A stretch of DNA of 64,000 nucleotides from assembly GCF_010093815.1 (NCBI RefSeq), contig NW_022985550.1, positions 1,811,074 through 1,875,073 of the forward strand, read 5' to 3'. A model generated the notes under the pieces. The model was not told the DNA's origin. It was given only the letters and a program-made list of their open reading frames with translations, and ran no database searches. Origin of the DNA: Pseudovirgaria hyperparasitica (taxonomy: Eukaryota > Ascomycota > Dothideomycetes > Acrospermales > Acrospermaceae). Positions 32,821-43,761 of this stretch are shown here, one piece after another (within the stretch, counting starts at the first letter, position 1; the number at the start of each line of letters is the position of its first letter). The translations under genes were made by a program, and so were the position numbers.

Positions 32821-34400
32821 ATGGCGCCTGCACCGCAAGCGATGTTTGCGACGGATGAGAAAGCGCTCTGCTTCCACCATGAGCTGCTCTACGAGGCCAA
32901 GGTACTGCAAGTCAGACAGAAGGACCCGACGGACAAGAAGAGTACTTTTGAATACAAGGTCCACTACAAGGGCTGGAAGAATACGTAAGTTACTGTCTAT
33001 CCTGTCCCAGCATATTTCTTCAAAAGAAGTTTCTTTTCAGAAGGGGAAGGCACGGCAATCTGGCAGATCGGTAGACTTGCGACCTTTGCAAAAGTAGCGC
33101 TTCTCATTATCTTCTTGTACTGGTTATTCAAGATTCTACTGCTACGTTTTGCGAGTTCCACCCCCTCCCCCTCTTCATCATCCCTATCCTCATCACTGTC
33201 TTCACTCTTTACGGCGATGCGTCCAAAGCTACGGCTCAGACTTGAGCACAACTCACCAAAGTCTAGTTGGGACGACTGGGTTCCCCAAGAACGGTTGCGG
33301 AAGAACACCGAGGAGAATCGGGAGATTGCGACGAACCTGAGGAAGGAGATGGAGGCGTTGCAGAAGCGCAGCACGAAACCAGCGCCTGTATCGCACAAGA
33401 AGCGGACCGACCGAGCCTCGGAGGACCGGCAATCGTCGCTTGCAGCTGGCTCTCGGGGACAGAAGCGGGGACGAGACTTTGAGATTGACAGAGTAAGTGA
33501 CTGATTTTGTTCGCGAGTTCTCGACTGCAGATATTGCATGGCTTTTGTGAGGTCCTCGATTTACTCAGGATGCACTTGCGGGGTTACTTGTGGGAGAGTG
33601 TTGGGAAAGGGGGTGAGGACGTGGTTCTGTGTCGTTCACTTTGAAGCCGTGCAATTTCCCTCACATGTCTAATCTTCATCAAGCCTCCTGGCAATTGGTG
33701 AAAAGCACAAGTTGCTAACACATCGACACAGGAAGAAAGCATAACAGTACGGCCAATAGTGCCCCTGCACATGCCAGACCGGCTGAAGAGCCTCCTGGTA
33801 GACGACTGGGAGAACATCACCAAGAACGCGCAACTCATGCAGCTGCCAACCAAGATGCCCGCCGGCATCATCCTCGACGAGTACGCCGCGATCGAGCGCG
33901 AGAAGCGCAAGGCAGGGTCCGCCGAAGCCGACATTCTCGAAGAAGTCGTGGCTGGAGTGAAGGAATATTTCAACAAGGCGCTTGGCCGCATCCTGCTGTA
34001 CCGCTTCGAGCGCCAGCAGTACTACGAGATCCACAAGGAGATTGACTCGCCCACCTCCGACCTCGCCGGCAAGCCGCTCTCAGACGTGTATGGCGGGGAG
34101 CACCTGCTGCGTTTGTTTGGTAAGTCGCGGCGTCAACAGATGAGCAGCTTTTCCTATTGTTTTCTTTCTTACCCCTGACCTGCACAAGTTTGCTGACGGC
34201 TAGTTGGGGGACAAGTAGTTACGATGCCGGAGCTGATTGCGCAGACGAATATGGACCAGCAGTCGGTCAACCGTCTCCGGGAGGAGCTGGTGCGCATGAC
34301 GACTTGGCTGGCCAAGGAGCCGAATGTGGGACGGTACTTTACGTCGGAGTACGAGAGCACGAACAGCACGTACAAGGACAAGATTAATGCTGGCGGCTGA
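32821..34400 (+). CDS. eaf3: Chromatin protein Eaf3 (MRG15 family)
   Basis: Chromodomain subunit shared by the NuA4 acetyltransferase and the Rpd3S deacetylase; it reads H3K36 methylation. Exons are 32821-32984, 33267-33492, 33732-34119 and 34219-34400; introns are 282, 239 and 99 nt, larger than others in the window. The product is 319 residues. The chromodomain (residues ~12-75) has [34 protein letters not shown], with WDDW rebuilt across intron 1. A basic linker (KKRTD, GQKRGRDFE) follows. The MRG domain (~135-315) has VRPIVPLHMPDRLKSLLVDD, YFNKALGRILLYRFERQQY, YGGEHLLRLFVTMPEL and FTSEYESTN. Length and order match the family. Confidence 0.95.
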
Positions 34401-35047
34401 GCAGGGCAGGGCGGGAGGAGGTATGGGGCACGCAGTAGTAGTATTAGTAGATGAATGTATACAGCCATGGATGGTTGGGAGCGCAGAGTATGGACGGTTG
34501 ATGCGACTATATCATAGCATAGCTGCCATAGCCATAGACAGGGCAGACGCAGGCAGCAGTGCGGAAAGCAAAGAGGGCCATTTCTGGACATGTAATATTA
34601 TATACCTATAAAAAGCCAACTTTGTAGGCTGTTCTAGTAGTCTTTCTTCGCGTGCGTACGGCTCTTGAAAAAGCGATCACGGACGACAGACAGACAGGAG
34701 GGTAGAACAGATATATAAGGCACCAAGGCATGGAGACATCGAGGCACAAAGATATCAAGGCAGCAAGGCATCAAGATATCAAGGCACCAAGGCACCACCA
34801 GATTATGACCAAAGACGTGTCTGACCTGGACTGGAGTCTTAAGTTGTTACATCGATGCACACATCTCTCTATAATAACTCCAAGACTCAACATCTATCTA
34901 CTGTCGCACACACACACACATGAACGAGACGAGAAAGGACAGGACAGGACAGGAGACAAAGATACGAGCCGGGGAAATGAGCGGGACATGACATACATAC
35001 ATACATGCAATATTACTCATTATTTGTCTTTTTGCGAGGTATGTACC

Positions 35048-35087
35048 TATGTATGTATGTATGTATGTATGTATGTATGTATGTATG
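35048..35087. repeat. (TATG)10 microsatellite
   Basis: Perfect tetranucleotide repeat, 40 bp. The same motif occurs again at 48558. Confidence 0.95.
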
Positions 35088-35170
35088 CATCGTTAATAAT
35101 TAGCATGCAGGTGACTTGGACGGATGGGAAGGTCTGGAACCGAGACGGGGCGAGGGCGAGGGCGTTAGAT

Positions 35171-35192
35171 GTGTAGGGTGTAGGGTGTAGGG
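35171..35192. repeat. (GTGTAGG) short tandem repeat
   Basis: About three copies of a 7-bp unit containing TAGGG. It resembles a telomere repeat only superficially. Confidence 0.7.
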
Positions 35193-36818
35193 CAGGTAGG
35201 TAGATACGTAGATACAGGCATGTAGGGTGTAGATTGGGTCCTGCGTTGTGGTGCGGCGGTGCAGTATATGTCTACTACACCTGACGGTACAGGTAAGATA
35301 TCTAGTGGGAGGTTGGCAGTGGCGCAGCAGGGTGCAGCTGGCAGCAGCGAGAAAGCGAGCGAGCGAAACACACATTGCTGTCACAGCTGAGATCAGTCTG
35401 CATAGCATAGCATTGCATACATAGTTATTATTGTTTATTTTCTTTCTTGTCTCTCTCTGACAGACAGACACAGACTGAATCGATAGTTGGATGTCGATAG
35501 TTGGATGGTAATATGGTGTGGTATACGGTTGGGCTCTGTTTGATGTGTGGGAACTGGCCGGGAATTCCCCTGAAGCGGGAAAATGGAAAATGGAAAAAAT
35601 TGTTCACAAAGAAGTAGCTAATGATCCATCCCATCCCATCCCATCCCACGCTCAGCCGATCAATCACCGGATACTTTCATTGTTGGGTTGGATGTTTTTC
35701 GGGGGGTTTTTGGGTTAGTTGGTTGGTTGGGTCCGGGGGAGAATTGACGGGGTGCTTTGGGCGAGTGGATGAGTGTGATGGAAGTGAGGATGGACATGGA
35801 CAGGCCTTGATATATGGGATGTCCCGGCTTCGTATGTTTGTTTGTTTTGTTTGTTTGGTTGTTTGTCTATTATGTGGCAGGCTGAAAAAGCAAACGGGGA
35901 GCCAGTACAATGGTGATGACGATGTAGCCCCAGAACGCCGGCCGGCCTGCCCGCCCCAAGACGGCATATACTGCACTGTAGGCTGTAGTTAGGCTGGAGT
36001 AGCGTCGATCTAGCGGGGGGAGTGGGCAGCGTGTCTCGCCCGATTTGGCGGGAATCTAGTGCGGAGGGGGAATCTAGTTGGGCGCGAGGCAGCCAACACA
36101 CGCGCAGAGTTTAGGGGCGGCCGAGGGGGAAAGCCGCGCCGAAAACAGGCGGGCGGGCGGCGGCCAGGCGCAAAGAATTAGTGGCAGCAGTTGTCAGGTT
36201 TAGTGCTAGCAGCTTGTGTTGTCAGTAATTAGTGTCAGATCCATTCACATCCAACGCTCCCGTGTTCCGATTCCGTCCAGCTGCGAGATGTTTGCAGACA
36301 GACAGACTGACAGACCGGGCCTGGACTCGTCAAGACCGCCTTTTCTCTCTTTCTTCCATTATTATTGCCCGCTCTCACTCACTCCCTCACTCTCACTCTC
36401 CCACATAATTATCACATCCACTTCATTTCCTCCGCTACCACTCTCGCCTCACCTTCCTACTCTTCTCCACTTTGCCATCTTTTGTGCATTCTCGTCATTT
36501 ACCATTTGACATCGGTCATCATACCACTGCTCGATATTATATACATATTATATATACACACGATACCTACACCCTGCGAGGGCCCCCACCCCGATCCGTC
36601 ATTTCTCCACGATTTGCCCAACAACCTCAACACCATCCTCTACTCTCCACGATTTGCCTCGTAATCAGTCGAGAGCCACGGGGCTTGAGCGACCGCGCTC
36701 TGAAAGTCTGCACTGCGCCGATATGACGAGCACGCCGACAACAAGAACCCTCCAAACCCCGTCTTCGCTTCTCGAGCACAACCGCAGCTAAACACACTCT
36801 ATCGGATAGATATAGACT

Positions 36819-38250
36819 ATGGGACTCGCCGCCATGCTCAACCTCGTCGTAGAATCATGGATCTGGTACGGCGTGACCGTCATCGTCGCCTCGGCCCGCT
36901 TCATCTCGCGCGGCCTGACGTTTGGCTCCATCAAGAAGATGCAGACCGACGACTACATCATGGCCGCCGCGCTGTGCACATACACAACCTTCCTGGTAGC
37001 CATCAATATCGTGTCGGACCACAACAGCAATCTACTGCCGCCCGGTTTCGATTTTGCGGAGCTGACGCCGGACGATGTGGCGAATCGGCAATATGGGAGC
37101 AAGATGATTCTGGTCGTCGAAATATGCCAGTGTGTGACCATCTGGGCGGTCAAGGCCTGCTTGCTGATTATGTACTATCGATTGACGTATGTCAGCCCCT
37201 ACACCCCTGTCCCTGTCCCCTATCCCTGTCTGTCTGTCTGTCTGTGCACTCCCAAAGTTTGGTGGAGGATGCTAATGTCAACACCCCCACAGCATCGCAA
37301 TGAAGCGCAACCTCCTCGTCAAAGCTCTCGCTGTCTATGCCGCCTTTGGCTTCATCTTCATGATGGTCTTCTATCTCGGCGTGTGGTGCCGGCCCTTTAG
37401 CAACTACTGGGCCGTGCCCACGCCGTCGCAATGTTCTGCCGCCACAAACCACCTCATCACAAACGCAACCTTCAACCTCTCCTCGGACCTGCTCATGCTC
37501 GCCCTGGCCCTGCAGATGTTTGTCAGCTCGCACCTCCCCTGGCGCCGCAAGGCTATCCTGTGTGGCATCTTCGGCTTGGGCGGCTTCGTCATCCTCGCCG
37601 CCGTGCTGAACAAGTACTACAGCTTCACCAGCCCCTTTGGTGGCGAGTGGACCTACTGGTACGTGCGCGAGAGCAGCACTGCCCTGCTCGTCGCTAACCT
37701 CCCCTACACCTGGACCCTGCTGCGCCGCGTCTTTAAGCTGCGCGCCTTTAATCCCGACTCGTCTGTCACGAACAACACTGCTACTGCTGGGATGTCGCGC
37801 AGTAAATTCTGGCACCGCGGCTCTGCCTTTGCGTCTGCAGGCGGCAGTGTCGACAGCGGCAGTGGCAGTGGCGGTGGCGGTGGCAGCGCCAAGAAGAGCG
37901 TCGAGTGGGCCGTGCGCGGCCCTTTCGAGCACGGCCGCCTGCCGAGCAATCTCGACAAGGACCTTTATCGCCTGCCGAGCATCGATGAGCCAGACAGTCC
38001 ATTTCCAGAGGGTCAGGTGTTTTGCGGGCCGCCACGCGGGTCTGTGGTGTCCATGCGAACAAGCAGTGGTGTCGCGCGACGGGCCAGTCTCGTCGACAAA
38101 GACCCCTATCGACTGCCCAGTCTGGACGAGCCTGAGCGTGCGATGCAAGACGGAGACGTCGAGGCGGGCTTGGATGGGATGGATGGGATGGATGGAGGTG
38201 GTGTGCAGCGCCTGGCGATGGCGCATGTGACCCCGGAGAAAATGGTGTGA
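36819..38250 (+). CDS. Pth11-like seven-helix membrane protein (fungal rhodopsin-fold domain)
   Basis: Exons are 36819-37186 and 37293-38250, joined across a 106-nt intron; the product is 441 residues. Seven hydrophobic helices are visible in the first ~290 residues: the start (LVVESWIWYGVTVIVASARF), YIMAAALCTYTTFLVAINIV, MILVVEICQCVTIWAVKACLL, LAVYAAFGFIFMMVFYLGVW, SSDLLMLALALQMFV, ILCGIFGLGGFVILAAVL and STALLVANLPYTWTLL. Motifs typical of the family are present: DDYIM after helix 1, CRPFSNYW, NLSSDLLML and LPWRRK. The cytoplasmic tail (~150 residues) is Ser/Gly-rich and carries a 13-residue motif twice (DNA 37954-37992 and 38095-38133). The family is a fungal-specific GPCR-like group, some members of which sense hosts or surfaces. 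No CFEM domain is present, and the ligand is unknown. Confidence 0.85.
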
Positions 38251-38727
38251 CGGGCTGGCTATATGAATTTACATGGGCGTTTTTGGGTATATACGACACG
38301 ATGCATGAGATGCAGCTTTGACTGGCGTTTGGGTGGGATGCTGGCATTTTTTTGGAACGAATTATTGAGATACCCAGACGGAACGGACGGACGGCATATG
38401 ATGAGCGTGGTGTTGACACTGTAGCTCAGGGGCTAGCCATATATTTGGTATTTGATACACGACATACATATACAAACAGCGATACACGAATGAAGAGTAG
38501 TACTGAATATAAGACACATGATACCTGTTTACCAGGTTCGTACTTTTGATTCGAAACATATATATCCACTTTTACCCCTTTTTTAATTCAACACGAATAG
38601 TTTGTTTGTAGAAACTCATTGCTTTTGAATCGCCATGCCATGCCATGCCATATGAACAATGACCATCTATCTGCGTATATACATACACATACACAACCAT
38701 GAAGCTCTTACTCACTCCCTCACTCCC
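38251..38727. other. Convergent intergenic region
   Basis: 3' regions of the receptor and the monooxygenase, with short simple repeats. No gene is seen. Confidence 0.5.
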
Positions 38728-40582
38728 TCACTCATCCCCCTCCAACGCCGCAAAATCCAACGTCCGGAACCGATTGCCCCGCGCCGTCGTATACTCGTCC
38801 CTCTCCAACGCGCTATCCCTCCTCTCCATCATCTCCTCCCATTTCTCCCCCCTTTTCTCTCCCTGCCCCTCCTCTCCATCCACACCCTCTCCCTTCTCCC
38901 CCTCACCACCACCACCACCACCACCACCCCCTCCCCTCCCCAACCACTCCTGCACCCCCACAACAACCCTCTCCGCGCCCACCCTCGCACCCCCCAAATT
39001 CCCCGCTCCAGGCCCGACCCTCAACCCCGCCATCTTCCCCGTCACCCAACACGGCACATCCGCCCTCCACTGCAACTCCTCCGTCAAGCACGGCAGCCCA
39101 CCACACGTCGCGATCGGATGCGATGCAAGGAGCGTCTGCAGACAGGGGATACTAGCCGTGCAGGTTGGCGCGCCGGTGGCGTGGTAGATCCAATCTACGT
39201 CTTCTACTGTGGCTTTCTCGGTGGGGTTGGTGGTAGACGTCGTGCGGACATTCCACGTGCGATTCTTCTCGTCGAATGTGCTGCATTCCCAATCCACGAC
39301 GCTGCATTCGCGGATATCGAGGCGGTGCCTCGCTTGCCAGGTGCGCAGATGGCGGGTAAAGGGGGGCGTGATACTTCCGCCGCCACGCGCCTGGGCGATC
39401 ATGGAGATGCGGTCCTGGTCGGAGTCGGCGCCGTAGAAGTATGCCTGGTTGATATTGCGGAATTTGCCCATCCAGGCGAGGTCGACGTCGAAGGGTTTGG
39501 TGCGGAGCGGGTGGCGGGCGAGGAGGGTGATTTTGGAGATGTTGTGGGGCGGGGAGAGGAGGAGGTGGGTTAGTTGGGCGGCGGTGAGGCCGGCGCCTAT
39601 TATGAGGGCGTGGGTTGGTTGGGAGGTTTTTTGTTTGTGGAGGAGGGGGGNNNNNNNNNNNNNNNNNNNNNNNNNNNNNNNNNNNNNNNNNNNNNNNNNN
39701 NNNNNNNNNNNNNNNNNNNNNNNNNNNNNNGGGGGTTTGCGGGGCCGAGGGCGAGGATGAGGGTGTGGGAGTGGTGGGTTGAGGAGGTGGTTTTGAGGGT
39801 GAAGATTGGGGTTGTGGGGGAGAGGGTTGGGTGGGTGGTGTAGGAGATGTCGGTGACGGTTGTGTGGTGGAGGGGGAGGGAGGAGAGGGCGTAGCGGGAG
39901 ATGATGGTTTGGCAGTGGTTTGAGAAGAGGGTGGTGGAGGGGGTTTGGTAGTCTTTGCGGTCGCGTTCTTCGATGATGATGCTTGCTCGGGCGCTGTGGA
40001 GGGAGGAGTGTGTTAGAGGATTGTGGTGTTTTTCCCAAGAAAAAGAGAAAAAGGGGGGATGTGTATATGTGATATCGTCAAGACAGGACAGGGCAGGACT
40101 CACTTCCCGGACGCGCGCTTCTTCTTCTTCTGGTGCTTGCTCAGCTCCTTGCCGACGCAGCCGCGGATCTCGACGAGCTCGTGCTCGCGGCCGTGCTCGT
40201 AGGTGTAGGCGAGCATGCCGTCGCGATCGCCCGGGTCGACGTGGAAGAACATGGGGCTGCGCAGGTGCTTGATGTCGAACAGCCGGAACAGCCGGTTCCA
40301 CTTGGCCATCCAGGTGCTGCCGGACCCGTCGAGCACGAGCGTCGAGTACTTGCGCTCCGTCCGGGGCGGCTCCGGCTTCGGCTTGCTGTCGGCGCCCGTC
40401 TTGCGGTTCTTGATCGTCATGTGCCGCGCGTGCCGCCGGATCCAGTTGTAGCGCTGGTGCTCGTCGTCGGTGAAGATGGCCGACGGCGTGTGTTCGCTGA
40501 GCCGGGCGGCGACTGCGAGTCCGCATGGCCCGGCGCCGACGATGATGATGTCATGTATGGTGGGTGGTGTTGAGTCCTCCAT
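38728..40582 (-). CDS. FAD-dependent monooxygenase-like protein (assembly gap inside)
   Basis: Exons are 40104-40582 and 38728-39993 with a 110-nt intron; a run of 80 Ns (39651-39730) lies in exon 2. The N-terminus has an FAD-binding loop (IIIVGAGPCGLAVAARL, residues ~12-28), followed by YNWIRRHARHM, GSTWMAKWNRLFRLFDI and HLRSPMFFHVDP. After the gap a second dinucleotide loop appears (ALIIGAGLTAAQLTHLLL), then an NADP-type segment KITLLARHPLR and WMGKFRN. This two-Rossmann layout fits the flavin monooxygenase / ornithine-hydroxylase-like superfamily; the substrate is unknown. The C-terminal ~70 residues are glycine- and glutamate-rich. Reading frames before and after the gap differ by one base if the gap is taken as 80, so its true length is probably a multiple of three, not 80. 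Confidence 0.78.
39651..39730. other. Assembly gap (80 N)
   Basis: A run of 80 Ns flanked by guanine runs on both sides, inside the monooxygenase gene. It marks unresolved sequence, probably a G/C-homopolymer region that stopped sequencing. Confidence 0.99.
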
Positions 40583-40984
40583 GTTTTGCCGTGATTGGGC
40601 GCGATGGCTCCGTGGAAAACGTTAAGAAGGAGAGAAAAGAGAGAGAGAATGAAAGAGAACTGGACAAAATCACGGATTGAATCCCCTCAACTCGCGACTC
40701 ACTACTTAGTATGCATCTGTCGTGCTGATGTACTGCTAGTCGAGCACCGTGCTGGACAGGTACATTGATGAGACGTACATCGACATGGACCCGCCAAACT
40801 CGTCACTGTGGACTGTGCTACTCACATTCTCCATCGCAGGCCGCAGGTAACATGATTGCAAGAGATTTAAACCTCGCGTCTTACGTACCGTCCGTACGTA
40901 CCGCACCGAACGGTGACTATAGTCTACACTGTGGGCTTGTTGTACCCACACAGGCCAGCTCCCGTGCTATCGTCAGCATGTCCG
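40583..40984. other. Monooxygenase upstream region
   Basis: A 402-bp spacer between btn1 and the monooxygenase on the same strand. No gene is seen. Confidence 0.5.
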
Positions 40985-42470
40985 TCATGTCCTCTTGCAA
41001 TAGTCTCGGCCATGCCGGACCTGGTATCCACAGAGAGCGACCTCGACGCCCATGCTCAAGAATCCTGCAATGCATATTCCCGCCGAGTCGCTTACCGTCG
41101 TCGCACCCAGACTGAACTCCCGGTCTTCGCGCGGCACGTTGTCGGTGATTTCTGCAAACGTATTCACATACACCAACCCACCCAGTAAGCCTTCCCAGAA
41201 GACGATTGCGAAAACGATCCAGACGGACGGGATGAAGTCCCAGATGGCGTGGGCCGTGAGCAGCAACAGATTCGCGACTTGCAGAAACGACGGGTAGTAG
41301 AGATGATGGACGCGCAAGAACGGTGTACTCGACCGTGACACGAAGACCCCGACTTGGTAGATGGCGTTGTAGGTGGGATAGAAGGAGCGGAACGCGCTGA
41401 AAGGAGATGACTTTAGGGGAAACAGGAGGGTCGGCGCCACACCTTGATTTATGGTATACTCAGCAATGTACACCAGCAGAAGTGGGAGCATGCTGGCGCA
41501 TGTTAGATTCTGAAAGATAGTCCCGTCATAGCCACTTACTATGGAATGAATAGTCCCCGAGCACGCTTCAGATTCGACTTGAAGTTTGAGAGTATGTCTT
41601 CCGCCGCCTTGGAGCGCTGGCTCCTCGCACTGCTCCCACTAAGGGACATGAAGCTTCGACCAGAGGTCGACACTACACTATCGCTCAGCAGCCCTTGGCC
41701 TTCTCTTTCTCCGAATGTATCGTCAGCAGCGTCGTCGTCGGGGCCCTCCTCGACTCTTTTGTATCCGCCATCTTCTCCCTTCCACAGCTTCAAGGGGTCT
41801 CTTGGTAATAGTACGAAGAAGCTTGCTAGCATAATCACTGGCATAAAGGCGCTGACCAGTAGGGCTGTCTTCACGCTCCAGCCCCATGCATCCGTCGCCA
41901 GTGCATATAGTCCTGCGCCCACCAAGCCCGCTCCACCGGTCCCGCTGCCCCACGCAGCAAGTGAGAAGTGCCCATAGTAATGAGTCAGCCCCAGGAAACT
42001 CAGCTCCCCTCCTCCAGAACTTAGACTGGCGAGCACCACCCCAGACATCTTGATGCTGATTGTGGACGGTGATTGATCTTGTGGGCTCAGCGCAATCAGC
42101 AGCATTCCGACCGTGCTTAGTGCCACGAATATGAATATCCGGACTGGGTATGGTATGGAGTGAATATAGTATGGCGCCGTGAGTTTGGTCAGGAAGGACG
42201 GTATCACGTCGAACAGGAGGACCGCACCCTTGGGTGTGGATGTGCCGACGAGATCGAGCGCTGCGGTCAGGATGATCACATACAGCACATTGTTGATCAG
42301 GCCTGCAGAGTGTCAACAGCTTGACACGTACATACGAAACTAAGACTACACATACCGAAGAGCCAGAAGGCTGTCATGACCCGAGGGTCGGCGCCTTGGA
42401 AGACATTCCTTAGCTTGTCCTTGTACACAGCCCACGATGCAGCTGGCGAGAACGGCATTGGAAGGGTCAT
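40985..42470 (-). CDS. btn1: Battenin / CLN3-family vacuolar membrane protein Btn1
   Basis: Multi-pass vacuolar/endosomal protein, the homologue of human CLN3; yeast Btn1 affects vacuolar pH and basic amino-acid transport. Exons are 42356-42470, 41540-42302 and 40985-41492 (introns 53 and 47 nt), giving 461 residues. The start MTLPMPFSP is followed by [19 protein letters not shown], the family's first helix, and [14 protein letters not shown]. The loop motif [17 protein letters not shown] and [13 protein letters not shown] are CLN3 hallmarks. A long acidic/Ser-rich loop ([16 protein letters not shown]) lies mid-protein, as expected. The C-terminal half has [40 protein letters not shown] and [16 protein letters not shown]. 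It is divergent from nrk1 by 250 bp. Confidence 0.93.
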
Positions 42471-42720
42471 GGACGGTACGATATGGCAGGTTGCAGCGCT
42501 TTAGAATTTACCTCGTAATCACATAGCGAAGTGAAGTGTAGAATGGACGCGATCGCCTTGTCGTGAGTTCGGACGGTGCCTTGCACGATGGATGAATGTC
42601 ATGTGCCGGTTGAGGTTCCAACTCATGGATGGATGGATCCACGGTCGTTTTACGGAGCAGTCTCCGAACGTCAGCCAGGCTCGATGCTGTGAACCTGTCA
42701 AATCCATGAGAAACAACATC

Positions 42721-43491
42721 ATGCGCCCCAAGACGATACTGCTAGGCATATCAGGCCCTTCGTCGTCTGGTAAAACAACGCTCTCCCGCCTCGTTCGGAC
42801 GATCCTCCCGTCCTCGTTCATTCTCCATCTTGATGACTTCTACTTGACCGACGCGGAAATCCCAATCCGCAACGGCGTGCAGGACTGGGACTGTATCGAG
42901 TCACTGGATCTGACAACGTTTGAAGACTCACTTCGGTACATCAAAGAACATGGCCAAAGCCCACCAGATCTCGTGAGCAAGGAAGATCAGAACGCTGTCG
43001 GTGAGAGTGGTGTCAGCGCCGAGGCTGTCGAGCAATGGAAGAGCGTCGTGCGCGAGAATGAGCAGTGGCAAAAGCTTCTTGGGCTAAATATAAGCTTGAC
43101 AGGCAGTGGAGAGGTTCGAGTTGCCATCATTGACGGTTTTCTTTTGTACGCGGAAAGCATGCGAACGATACGCGAGCTGTTCGATGTGAAGCTTTTCTTA
43201 CCAACGACTAAAGCTCTCACAAAGCGTCGCCGTGAAGCAAGACAAGGCTACGTCACCATAGAGGGATTCTGGGAGGATCCGCCTGGGTACGTAGACGACA
43301 TTGTATGGCCCAACTACGTCCGCGATCATGAATTCCTATTCAGAAATGGTCTTGTCGAGGAAGAAGTAGACGAGGCTGTATGCGAGAAAGTACATATCTG
43401 TGCTATGCCTCGCGAATACGCTGAAGACATGGATGGCGCACTGACCTGGACGATGAATACACTGAAAGATGCGCTGTCGTCCCAGACCTGA
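42721..43491 (+). CDS. nrk1: Nicotinamide riboside kinase Nrk1
   Basis: Phosphorylates nicotinamide riboside to NMN in NAD salvage; related to uridine kinases. It is one exon. From the ATG at 42721 it is 256 residues. Upstream in-frame ATGs exist at 42706 and 42592, but the frame before 42706 looks noncoding. Walker A is GISGPSSSGKTTLSRL near residues 8-23, followed by ILHLDDFYLTDAEIP, which holds the catalytic Asp region, and NGVQDWDCIESLDL. Later IIDGFLLYAESM and KALTKRRREAR (the LID arginines) and the substrate segment FWEDPPGYVDDIVWPNYV are all typical of Nrk1. The C-terminus is a short helix. Confidence 0.9.
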   Translation: MRPKTILLGISGPSSSGKTTLSRLVRTILPSSFILHLDDFYLTDAEIPIRNGVQDWDCIESLDLTTFEDSLRYIKEHGQSPPDLVSKEDQNAVGESGVSAEAVEQWKSVVRENEQWQKLLGLNISLTGSGEVRVAIIDGFLLYAESMRTIRELFDVKLFLPTTKALTKRRREARQGYVTIEGFWEDPPGYVDDIVWPNYVRDHEFLFRNGLVEEEVDEAVCEKVHICAMPREYAEDMDGALTWTMNTLKDALSSQT

Positions 43492-43761
43492 ACTTATATC
43501 AAGCACCAGTTCGAAAACATTGGCTGTGGCCGCTCGACGAGCCGATGCGGGCTTGTGCTCCAGTGTGTTTTCATGCAGCGTGCGACAGGCATCATTCTTG
43601 GCAACCCCTCACGAGGCTGCCAGAAACACTTGATACAACTCCTCTATCCCTCGACATAGTTCGATGAGAAATTACAAGCTGTATTCGAAATGCTACGATT
43701 TGTCGAATTTATTGTCTGAATACTGAATTGCCCAACGGAAAACGCTTTGCTCGTGAGCTTA

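Larger units (their letters stand above)
34401..36818. other. Repeat-rich intergenic region
   Basis: 2.4 kb without a supported gene. It holds several simple repeats, among them aggcaccaaggca-type repeats near 34720-34800, (CA)n near 34907, TATG and TAGGGTG tracts, then a C/T-rich leader at 36280-36800 that looks like the 5' UTR and promoter of the receptor gene. Confidence 0.5.

Noticed and set aside
35171-35192. Interstitial telomere repeat
   Set aside because: The unit is GTGTAGG, not TTAGGG, and only three copies exist.
37192-38226. 344-codon minus-strand frame
   Set aside because: It is antisense to the Pth11-like receptor exon, whose membrane helices and splice are convincing.
38659-39573. 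304-codon plus-strand frame
   Set aside because: It is antisense to the monooxygenase; its composition is a Pro/Leu/His artefact of the repeat.
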